Source: Sphingomonadaceae bacterium
Lineage (GTDB): Bacteria; Pseudomonadota; Alphaproteobacteria; Sphingomonadales; Sphingomonadaceae
Assembly: GCA_013821585.1 (NCBI GenBank)
Contig: JACDGO010000187.1
Location: forward strand, 1-5,104
Length of the DNA stretch: 5,104 nt
Direction: 5' to 3'
Both the position numbers and the translations under genes were made by a program. The stretch's first letter is position 1; each line of letters begins with the position of its first letter. Below, in pieces: positions 1 through 5,104 of the stretch. The notes under the pieces were generated by a model. It did not search any database. It saw only the letters and a program-made list of their open reading frames with translations, and was not told where the DNA came from.

Positions 1-1388
1 GTTTCCACCTCGGCTGGTTCGTCGCGAACACCGCTTATGTCCTGCTTATCGCGCTCCCGCTGATGCTCGCGGTGGCGATGATCATTTATGCGGACCGGAA
101 AATCTGGGCGGCGATGGCGCTTCGACGCGGGCCCAACGTAGTGGGGCCGTTCGGGCTGCTCCAGTCGTTCGCCGACGGGCTCAAGGTGTTCCTTCAGGAA
201 ACGATCGTGCCCTCGTCGGTCAACCGCGGGCTGTTCCTGCTCGCGCCGATCATAACCTTCACGGTCGCGCTGATCGTGTGGGCGGTGGTGCCGTTCCAGG
301 CGGGGGTGGTGCTCGCTGATATCAACGTCGGGCTGCTCTATGTGCTCGCCGCGTCGAGCCTCGGCGTTTACGGGATCATCCTCGCCGGCTGGTCGTCGAA
401 TTCGAAATATCCCTTCTATTCGGCGCTGCGCGCGGCGGCGCAGATGGTGAGCTATGAAGTCAGCATCGGCTTCGTGCTGATCTCGGTGGTTTTGTGGTCG
501 GGCAGCTTCAACCTGTCGACGATCGTCGAGATGCAGCGGCATCATCTGTGGATCACCAACGGCTTCGGTTTCAACCCGCTGTTCCTGCCGATGGCGGTGG
601 TGTTCCTGATCTCGAGCCTGGCGGAAACCGCGCGCGCACCGTTCGACCTGACCGAGGCGGAATCCGAACTGGTCGCGGGGTATCAGACCGAATATTCCAG
701 CATGAGCTTCGCGCTGTTCTGGCTCGGCGAATACGCCAACGTCCTGCTGATGTGCGCGCTGAACGCGATCCTGTTCTGGGGCGGCTACCTCCCGCCGGTC
801 GACTGGGCGCCGCTCTATCATGTGCCGGGAATCGTCTGGCTGTTCGCGAAGATCCTCGCCTTCTTCTTCATCTTCAGCTGGGTGAAGGCGACCGTCCCGC
901 GCTATCGCTACGACCAGCTGATGCGGCTGGGCTGGAAGATTTTCCTGCCGCTGTCCCTGATCTGGGTGGTGCTGGTGAGCGGGTATCTGATGGTGTTTCG
1001 GTATGGAGATCGCCCCAAGATAATCCCTGCAGAATCCGTAGCCTACGAGTGTCGGTCGAAGGGCTTAGGCCGAGAATCTGCCGGATGGTCGCTTCAGATT
1101 GTGCACCCGGTTCAAATGGAAGGTGCCGTACGGCCGGACAAACTGTCGATCTTATTGAGCGGAAGCGAAGGCAATTATTCGACAAACGCTGACGACATTT
1201 CTCAGCCCAACGCCGCAGGCATCAAACTTGAATGGGAAGGTCCGACCAAGCGTCGCTGGCATGCATATTATGAGCCGGGGGACATTTCGACAGGCCCCGG
1301 CGACGTGAGGATGCTCAAGGACGACGGAACTGTCCTGCAAGGTGTCTGTAGTCACCGGCGCGTGAAAGGGCCAAGCCAAAGCCTATGA
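1..1388 (+). CDS. nuoH: NADH-quinone oxidoreductase subunit H (NuoH), 5' partial, with an unusual C-terminal extension
   Basis: NuoH is the membrane subunit at the junction of the two arms of complex I and forms much of the quinone-binding cavity. The reading frame is already open at the left edge (first full codon at 3), so the true start is outside the window; probably only some 10-20 codons are missing. Counting from codon 3, 461 residues are visible. Residues about 8-28 form the first membrane helix, followed by the conserved cytoplasmic-side loop with ADRKIWAAM and [14 protein letters not shown] (about 30-54). The acidic quinone-site loop [15 protein letters not shown] lies at 208-222. 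The core ends with a last membrane helix and RYG at about 335, which matches the usual family length. A further 126 residues (1008-1385) follow in frame and are not a normal NuoH feature; they are listed separately. The TGA stop overlaps the nuoI ATG as ATGA. Identity of the core is secure; the extension's status is uncertain. Confidence 0.96.
   Translation, partial: FHLGWFVANTAYVLLIALPLMLAVAMIIYADRKIWAAMALRRGPNVVGPFGLLQSFADGLKVFLQETIVPSSVNRGLFLLAPIITFTVALIVWAVVPFQAGVVLADINVGLLYVLAASSLGVYGIILAGWSSNSKYPFYSALRAAAQMVSYEVSIGFVLISVVLWSGSFNLSTIVEMQRHHLWITNGFGFNPLFLPMAVVFLISSLAETARAPFDLTEAESELVAGYQTEYSSMSFALFWLGEYANVLLMCALNAILFWGGYLPPVDWAPLYHVPGIVWLFAKILAFFFIFSWVKATVPRYRYDQLMRLGWKIFLPLSLIWVVLVSGYLMVFRYGDRPKIIPAESVAYECRSKGLGRESAGWSLQIVHPVQMEGAVRPDKLSILLSGSEGNYSTNADDISQPNAAGIKLEWEGPTKRRWHAYYEPGDISTGPGDVRMLKDDGTVLQGVCSHRRVKGPSQSL
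1008..1385 (+). other. 126-residue C-terminal extension of NuoH of unknown origin
   Basis: These 126 codons follow the last NuoH membrane helix without a stop. The segment has no obvious membrane helix and is polar, with short alternating hydrophobic runs ([31 protein letters not shown]) that would suit a small beta-rich domain. It has exactly two cysteines, near its two ends (visible residues 350 and 449), which could form a disulfide. NuoH has eight membrane helices with both termini on the periplasmic side in the family model, so this domain would be periplasmic. Hand counts give about 56% GC over 1021-1380 and about 59% G/C at third positions, against about 90% in the first 40 codons of nuoI, so it looks acquired or poorly adapted. 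I do not recognise the family; the layout is reminiscent of small exported hypothetical proteins, but that is only an impression. It could also be non-coding sequence read through after loss of the nuoH stop. Confidence 0.6.
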
Positions 1389-1870
1389 ACCTCGCCCATT
1401 ACATCAAGACCTTCACGTTGTGGGAGCTCGTCAAGGCGCACGCGCTCACCTTGCGCTATTTCTTCAAGGCGAAGGCGACGATCAACTATCCGTACGAGAA
1501 GAATCCGCTTTCTCCGCGCTTTCGGGGGGAACATGCGCTGCGTCGCTATCCGAACGGCGAGGAGCGGTGCATCGCGTGCAAATTGTGCGAGGCGGTATGC
1601 CCCGCGCAGGCGATCACGATCGAGGCCGAGCCGCGCGACGACGGGTCGCGCCGGACCACGCGCTATGACATCGACATGACCAAGTGCATCTATTGCGGGC
1701 TGTGCCAGGAGGCGTGCCCGGTCGACGCGATCGTCGAGGGGCCGAACTTCGAATATGCGACCGAGACGCGCGAGGAGCTGATCTACGACAAGGCCAAGCT
1801 GCTCGACAACGGCGACCGCTGGGAACGCGCGATCGCCGCGAACCTTGCCGCCGATGCGCCCTATCGGTAG
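1385..1870 (+). CDS. nuoI: NADH-quinone oxidoreductase subunit I (NuoI), 8Fe ferredoxin-type subunit
   Basis: NuoI is the peripheral-arm subunit that sits against the membrane arm and holds 4Fe-4S clusters N6a and N6b, passing electrons toward NuoB and the quinone. The 161-residue product has the expected length for alphaproteobacteria. Two ferredoxin motifs are complete: C62, C65, C68 and C72 ([12 protein letters not shown]), and C101, C104, C107 and C111 ([12 protein letters not shown]). In the bacterial ferredoxin pattern the last cysteine of each motif ligates the other cluster. The N-terminal stretch [19 protein letters not shown] and [18 protein letters not shown] are typical of the subunit. 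The ATG overlaps the nuoH stop (ATGA). The nearest purine-rich stretch, GAAAGGG at 1364-1370, is 14 nt from the ATG, so initiation probably relies on coupling to nuoH translation. No residue is missing and codon use is strongly GC-ending. Confidence 0.98.
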   Translation: MNLAHYIKTFTLWELVKAHALTLRYFFKAKATINYPYEKNPLSPRFRGEHALRRYPNGEERCIACKLCEAVCPAQAITIEAEPRDDGSRRTTRYDIDMTKCIYCGLCQEACPVDAIVEGPNFEYATETREELIYDKAKLLDNGDRWERAIAANLAADAPYR

Positions 1871-1895
1871 GCGCGCAGCGTGATTCATGCTCTTA

Positions 1896-2024
1896 AATCC
1901 TCCCCGCGCGAAGCGGGGGGAGGGGGACCAGCGAAGCTGGTGGAGGGGTATTTCCTTCGCTGCGCGCATACCCCTCCACCACCCTTCGGGTGGTTCCTCT
2001 CTCCAAGCAAGCTTGGGGAGGATT
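1896..2024 (+). repeat. 129-bp nested palindromic repeat (sphingomonad-type intergenic repeat)
   Basis: The ends are a perfect 10-bp inverted repeat, AATCCTCCCC (1896-1905) and GGGGAGGATT (2015-2024). Inside, the sequence pairs almost without gaps: outer stem 1896-1901/2019-2024; side hairpin 1902-1907/1913-1918; middle stem 1919-1926/1995-2002 (three G-U pairs as RNA); side hairpin 1927-1932/1936-1941; inner stem 1942-1950/1969-1977 closing an 18-nt loop; side hairpin 1978-1984/1988-1994; side hairpin 2003-2008/2011-2016. That puts 96 of 129 bases in pairs and makes two stacked four-way junctions. Intergenic elements built from CTCCCC and GGTGGAGGGG modules are, from memory, common in sphingomonad and Caulobacter genomes; this copy number was not checked. 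It encodes no transposase, so any mobility would need help in trans. It is transcribed with the operon. Confidence 0.85.
2015..2022 (+). promoter_or_regulatory. Shine-Dalgarno sequence of nuoJ, inside the repeat's right end
   Basis: GGGGAGGA lies just before the nuoJ GTG at 2026, with 4 nt between GGAGG (2017-2021) and the start. It is the only strong ribosome-binding site at this junction and decides the nuoJ start. It is part of the terminal inverted repeat: in the full fold, 2015-2016 pair within the last side hairpin and 2019-2022 pair with the left end of the element. The site would therefore be largely hidden when the element is folded. Confidence 0.75.
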
Positions 2025-2025
2025 G

Positions 2026-2637
2026 GTGATTCAGGCGTTCGCCTTTTACCTGTTCGCAGCCGTCGTCGTGGCGTCGGCGGCGTTGACGATCAGCGCGCGC
2101 AATCCGGTGCATAGCGTGATGTGGCTGATCCTCGCGTTCTTCAACGCGGCGGGGCTGATGCTGATCGTCGGCGCGGAGTTCATCGCGATGCTGCTGGTGA
2201 TCGTTTACGTCGGCGCGGTCGCGGTGCTGTTCCTGTTCGTCGTGATGATGCTCGATATCGATTTCGCCGAGCTTCGCCAGGGGTTCACGCGCTACCTTCC
2301 GTTCGGGCTGCTGATCGCGGCGGCTTTGGTGTCCGAAATCCTGATCGCGACGGTCGCGTGGACCGCGGGCGGCGTCGCGCTCGCCGGGCGGCGCGCGATC
2401 ACGCCCGCGACCGTGCCGAACATCGAGGCGCTCGGCACCTTGATCTACACGCGCTATCTCTATGCGTTCGAGGGCGCGGGGCTGGTGCTGCTCGTCGCGA
2501 TGATCGGCGCGATCGTCCTCACCCACCGCGCGCGCGGCGGCACAAAGCCGCAGAATATCGACCGGCAGGTGCGCCGCCGCCCGCAGGACGCGGTGCGCAA
2601 GGTGACGCAGCCGGTGGGCGTGGGGGTGGAGCTGTGA
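2026..2637 (+). CDS. nuoJ: NADH-quinone oxidoreductase subunit J (NuoJ)
   Basis: NuoJ is a membrane-arm subunit that lies between NuoH/NuoA and NuoK and takes part in the central hydrophilic axis that links quinone reduction to proton pumping. Starting at GTG 2026 the product has 203 residues, usual for alphaproteobacteria, beginning [10 protein letters not shown]. The conserved block [20 protein letters not shown] (49-68) followed by FLFVVMMLD contains the third membrane helix, known for its pi-bulge and a conserved tyrosine (Y61 here). Five membrane helices are expected: about 3-22, 28-47, 52-76, 91-112 and 149-166, with a basic cytoplasmic tail after 167. An in-frame GTG at 1990 would add 12 residues encoded by the repeat; I reject it because the homologous N terminus begins at MIQ and the ribosome-binding site precedes 2026. 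The stop overlaps nuoK (GTGA). It is the only gene here not coupled by overlap to its upstream neighbour. Confidence 0.96.
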   Translation: MIQAFAFYLFAAVVVASAALTISARNPVHSVMWLILAFFNAAGLMLIVGAEFIAMLLVIVYVGAVAVLFLFVVMMLDIDFAELRQGFTRYLPFGLLIAAALVSEILIATVAWTAGGVALAGRRAITPATVPNIEALGTLIYTRYLYAFEGAGLVLLVAMIGAIVLTHRARGGTKPQNIDRQVRRRPQDAVRKVTQPVGVGVEL

Positions 2638-2939
2638 TCGGCCTCCACCACTATATCGCCGTCAGCGCGATCCTGTTCGTGCTCGGGGTGCTCGGCATCT
2701 TCATCAACCGCAAGAACCTGATCGTCATCCTGATGTCGATCGAGCTGATCCTGCTCGCGGTGAACATCAATTTCGTCGCGTTCAGCGCGTTTCTCGGCGA
2801 CCTTGTCGGGCAGGTGTTCGCGATGTTCGTGCTGACCGTCGCGGCGGGGGAGGCGGCGATCGGGCTCGCCATATTAGTGATCTATTTCCGCAGCCGCGCG
2901 ACGATCAGCGTCGACGACGTCAACCGGATGCGCGGCTGA
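2634..2939 (+). CDS. nuoK: NADH-quinone oxidoreductase subunit K (NuoK)
   Basis: NuoK is a small three-helix membrane subunit related to MrpC of Mrp antiporters and carries part of the proton path next to NuoJ and NuoN. The product is 101 residues, the normal size, starting at GTG 2634 ([15 protein letters not shown]). The two functionally important buried glutamates are present: E37 in [11 protein letters not shown] and E73 in [11 protein letters not shown], equivalent to E36 and E72 of E. coli NuoK. Helices are about 6-24, 29-50 and 60-84, with a short polar tail. The start overlaps the nuoJ stop by 4 nt (GTGA), with a G-rich stretch GGGGGTGGAG (2622-2631) just upstream as ribosome-binding site. 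The TGA shares its last base with the nuoL ATG (TGATG). Nothing is missing or unusual. Confidence 0.98.
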   Translation: MIGLHHYIAVSAILFVLGVLGIFINRKNLIVILMSIELILLAVNINFVAFSAFLGDLVGQVFAMFVLTVAAGEAAIGLAILVIYFRSRATISVDDVNRMRG

Positions 2940-4975
2940 TGCTCGTCAAGCTCATGGTGTTCCTGCCGCTGCTCGCCGCGCTGGTCGCGGGGCTGGGCAA
3001 CCGGATGATCGGCGATTTCGCGGCGAAGCTGATGACGACGGGCGCGTTGTTCGTCTCCGCCGTCATCGCGTGGTTCATCTTCGCGCTTTACCTGACCGGG
3101 CTCGGCGTGCCGCAGGTCGTGCCGGTGCTCGACTGGATCCACTCGGGCGACATGCACGTCGACTGGGCGCTTCGGATCGACGCGCTGACGGCGGTGATGC
3201 TCGTCGTCATCACGACGGTGTCGAGCCTCGTCCACCTCTATAGCTGGGGCTATATGGCGGAGGACGACGGGCAGCCGCGCTTCTTCGCCTATCTCTCGCT
3301 GTTCACCTTCGCGATGCTGATGCTGGTGACGGCGGACAGCCTGGTCCAGATGTTCTTCGGCTGGGAGGGCGTCGGCCTCGCCTCCTATCTGCTGATCGGA
3401 TTCTGGTACAAGAAGCCAAGCGCGAACGCGGCGGCGATCAAGGCGTTTGTCGTCAACCGAATCGGGGACTTCGGCTTCTCGCTCGGCATTTTCGGGACGT
3501 TCCTGGTGTTCGGCACCATCTCGATCCCCGCGATCCTCGCCGCCGCGCCGGGGATGGCGGGGAGCACGATCGGGTTCCTCAGCCTGCGCGTCGACACGAT
3601 GACCTTGCTCTGCCTGCTGCTGTTCGTCGGCGCGATGGGCAAATCGGCGCAGCTCGGGCTGCACACCTGGCTGCCCGACGCGATGGAGGGGCCGACGCCG
3701 GTCTCCGCGCTGATCCACGCCGCGACGATGGTGACCGCGGGCGTGTTCATGGTGTGCCGCCTGTCGCCGATGTTCGTGACGAGCGAGGTCGCGATGCACG
3801 TCGTCACCTATGTCGGCGCCGCGACCGCGTTCTTCGCGGCGACGGTCGGCACGACGCAGACCGACATCAAGCGCGTCATCGCCTATTCGACGTGCAGCCA
3901 GCTGGGTTACATGTTCATGGCGGCGGGCGTCGGCGCGTTCGGCGGCGCGATGTTCCATCTGTTCACGCACGCCTTCTTCAAGGCGCTGCTGTTCCTCGGC
4001 GCGGGATCGGTGATCCATGCGATGCACCACGAGCAGGACATGCGCTTCTACGGCGGCCTCAGGAAGCACATCCCGATGACCTTCTGGGCGATGATGGCGG
4101 GGACGCTCGCGATTACCGGCGTCGGCGTCTCCGAAGTGTTCGGTTTCGCGGGCTTTTATTCGAAGGACGCGATCATCGAGGCGAGCTTCGCGCGCGGCGC
4201 GACGGCGGGCGGCGTCGCGTTCGCGGTCGGAGTATTCGCGGCGCTGCTGACGAGCTTCTATTCGTGGCGGGTGATGTTCCTCACTTTTTGGGGGACGCCG
4301 CGCTGGGCCGGATCGGAGCATATCCGGCACGCCGTCCAGCACCAGCACGACGATCCCGCCGCCGAAGGGCAGGGGAGCGACCCGCGTCCCGTCAAGACCA
4401 TCGAGGGGACGGCGGGTTATCATCCGCACGAAAGCCCGTGGTCGATGCTCGTGCCGCTCGCGCTGCTGAGCCTGGGCGCGGTGTTCGCCGGCTTCGCCTT
4501 CCGCGACGTTCTGCTCGATCCCGAGCGGGGGGCGGAGTTCTGGCGCGCGTCGATCGCGTTCGACGCGGGATTGATGCACCGGATGCATGAGGTTCCGTTG
4601 CTCGTCAGCCTTTCGGCGACGATCGCCATGATCGCGGGGCTGGCGATCGCGTGGCTCGCCTATGTCCGCGAGCGCGACATCCCCGCGCGCTTCGTAGCAG
4701 CGTTCGGCCCGCTTTACCGCTTCCTGCTCAACAAATGGTATTTCGACGAACTCTACGATTTGATGTTCGTCAGGCCCGCGTTCGCGATCGGGCGGCTGTT
4801 GTGGAAGGGCGGCGACGAAGGGACGATCGACCGCTTCGGCCCCGACGGCGCCGCGGCGCTGGTCGCGGGCGGCAGCCGCCTCGCGGTGCGGCTCCAGTCG
4901 GGCTACCTCTATACCTATGCGCTGGTGATGCTGATCGGGCTGAGCGCGGCCGCGACCTGGGCGATAACGCGGTGA
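2939..4975 (+). CDS. nuoL: NADH-quinone oxidoreductase subunit L (NuoL)
   Basis: NuoL is the distal antiporter-like subunit of the membrane arm, with a long C-terminal lateral helix running along the arm. The 678-residue product fits the family. Key residues can be matched to E. coli NuoL by motif: E143 in [12 protein letters not shown] (E144), K235 in [20 protein letters not shown] (K229), H260 in [13 protein letters not shown] (H254), H340, H344 and K348 in [14 protein letters not shown] (H334, H338, K342), and K409-D410 in GFYSKD (K399, D400). A polar, histidine-rich loop lies at about 457-500. [12 protein letters not shown] (596-607) precedes the last part, and the final membrane helix is about 656-675. 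The start ATG 2939 shares one base with the nuoK stop and has no strong ribosome-binding site, implying coupling. The stop overlaps nuoM. Codon use is uniform and GC-ending; the gene looks intact and functional. Confidence 0.98.
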   Translation: MLVKLMVFLPLLAALVAGLGNRMIGDFAAKLMTTGALFVSAVIAWFIFALYLTGLGVPQVVPVLDWIHSGDMHVDWALRIDALTAVMLVVITTVSSLVHLYSWGYMAEDDGQPRFFAYLSLFTFAMLMLVTADSLVQMFFGWEGVGLASYLLIGFWYKKPSANAAAIKAFVVNRIGDFGFSLGIFGTFLVFGTISIPAILAAAPGMAGSTIGFLSLRVDTMTLLCLLLFVGAMGKSAQLGLHTWLPDAMEGPTPVSALIHAATMVTAGVFMVCRLSPMFVTSEVAMHVVTYVGAATAFFAATVGTTQTDIKRVIAYSTCSQLGYMFMAAGVGAFGGAMFHLFTHAFFKALLFLGAGSVIHAMHHEQDMRFYGGLRKHIPMTFWAMMAGTLAITGVGVSEVFGFAGFYSKDAIIEASFARGATAGGVAFAVGVFAALLTSFYSWRVMFLTFWGTPRWAGSEHIRHAVQHQHDDPAAEGQGSDPRPVKTIEGTAGYHPHESPWSMLVPLALLSLGAVFAGFAFRDVLLDPERGAEFWRASIAFDAGLMHRMHEVPLLVSLSATIAMIAGLAIAWLAYVRERDIPARFVAAFGPLYRFLLNKWYFDELYDLMFVRPAFAIGRLLWKGGDEGTIDRFGPDGAAALVAGGSRLAVRLQSGYLYTYALVMLIGLSAAATWAITR

Positions 4976-5104
4976 GCGGCATCCTGACCATCATGATCGC
5001 GGTCCCGTTGCTTGGCGGCGTGGCGTGCCTTTTCGCGAGTCCCGCGAACGCGCGCCGGATCGCGCTCGCGGCGACGCTTGCCGAATTCGCGCTCGGTATC
5101 ATCC
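4972..5104 (+). CDS. nuoM: NADH-quinone oxidoreductase subunit M (NuoM), 3' partial
   Basis: Only the first 44 codons are in the window. Starting at GTG 4972 the product reads [20 protein letters not shown], then [20 protein letters not shown], matching the N terminus of NuoM: a first membrane helix, a short loop with NARRIAL, and the beginning of the second helix. The GTG overlaps the nuoL TGA as GTGA, the same arrangement as nuoJ-nuoK. NuoM is the second antiporter-like subunit, between NuoL and NuoN. The identification rests on position after nuoL plus the N-terminal pattern; the catalytic lysines and glutamate lie beyond the edge. An ATG at 4993 is a possible later start but would remove half of the first helix. 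Confidence 0.93.
   Translation, partial: MSGILTIMIAVPLLGGVACLFASPANARRIALAATLAEFALGII

Larger units (their letters stand above)
1871..2025 (+). other. nuoI-nuoJ intergenic region
   Basis: This 155-nt gap is the only non-overlapping junction in the window. Just after the nuoI stop comes GCGCGCAGCG (1871-1880), then about 15 nt of plain sequence, then the 129-bp nested palindromic repeat (1896-2024) that runs to within 2 nt of the nuoJ start. I see no sigma-70-like promoter. There is no T-tract after the hairpins, so no intrinsic terminator is apparent, as expected inside an operon. Confidence 0.85.

Noticed and set aside
494..1192. 232-codon + strand open frame inside nuoH
   Set aside because: Shadow frame with Arg/Ala/Gly/Asp-rich translation; NuoH in the true frame is conserved over the same bases until about 1007.
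1152..1379. 75-codon minus-strand open frame opposite the NuoH extension
   Set aside because: Considered as the real gene of the low-GC segment, but it is short, lacks a visible ribosome-binding site or recognisable motif, and would sit antisense in an operon; not excluded absolutely.
1896..2024. Intrinsic terminator between nuoI and nuoJ
   Set aside because: The hairpins are strong but no T-tract follows any of them, and the next base after the element begins the nuoJ start region of the same operon.
1896..2024. CRISPR array or IS element
   Set aside because: No regularly spaced identical repeats with unique spacers, and no transposase reading frame; the structure is a single nested palindrome.
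1990..2025. Upstream GTG start for nuoJ at 1990
   Set aside because: It would add 12 residues encoded by the repeat element, lies before the ribosome-binding site, and does not fit the usual NuoJ N terminus.
1885..2526. 213-codon minus-strand open frame across the repeat and nuoJ
   Set aside because: Same low-complexity Arg/Asp/Gln/His composition, runs through the palindromic repeat, and is opposite a well-recognised nuoJ.
2882..4588. 568-codon open frame on the minus strand, opposite nuoK/nuoL
   Set aside because: The translation is Arg/His/Glu/Asp-rich low-complexity, typical of the antisense frame of a GC-rich gene with G/C at third positions; nuoL on the + strand has every conserved residue.

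Overview
The window is a stretch of a respiratory complex I operon (proton-pumping NADH:quinone oxidoreductase), all on the + strand, in the order nuoH (5' end cut off), nuoI, nuoJ, nuoK, nuoL, nuoM (3' end cut off). The high GC content, the strong preference for G or C at third codon positions, the nuoH-I-J-K-L-M order and the wording of the proteins (for example the NuoI and NuoK sequences) suggest an alphaproteobacterium, most likely a sphingomonad (Sphingomonas/Sphingopyxis relatives). That placement rests on recall of family sequences, not on a search.

Layout: 1-1388 nuoH, whose conserved membrane core ends near 1007 and is followed in frame by 126 unexpected residues; 1385-1870 nuoI (peripheral-arm two-cluster ferredoxin subunit); 1871-2025 the only real intergenic gap, filled mostly by a 129-bp nested palindromic repeat; 2026-2637 nuoJ; 2634-2939 nuoK; 2939-4975 nuoL; 4972-5104 start of nuoM. 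Every junction except nuoI-nuoJ overlaps by 1 or 4 nt (ATGA, GTGA, TGATG, GTGA), so translational coupling is likely throughout. No promoter, terminator, tRNA, IS element or CRISPR array is visible.

How the genes work together: NuoI carries electrons through its two 4Fe-4S clusters toward the quinone, which binds at the NuoI/NuoH side of the membrane junction. NuoH, NuoJ and NuoK pass the resulting conformational/charge signal into the antiporter-like subunits NuoM and NuoL. The key charged residues of NuoK and NuoL are all present, so the complex looks functional.

The parts that are not routine are (a) the 126-residue C-terminal extension of NuoH, with a sharp drop in third-position GC and two cysteines, predicted to lie on the periplasmic side; and (b) the nuoI-nuoJ repeat, which can be drawn as an almost gap-free double four-way-junction RNA/DNA structure, supplies the Shine-Dalgarno sequence of nuoJ, and has an 18-nt loop with a perfect 10-nt complement directly after the nuoI stop codon.
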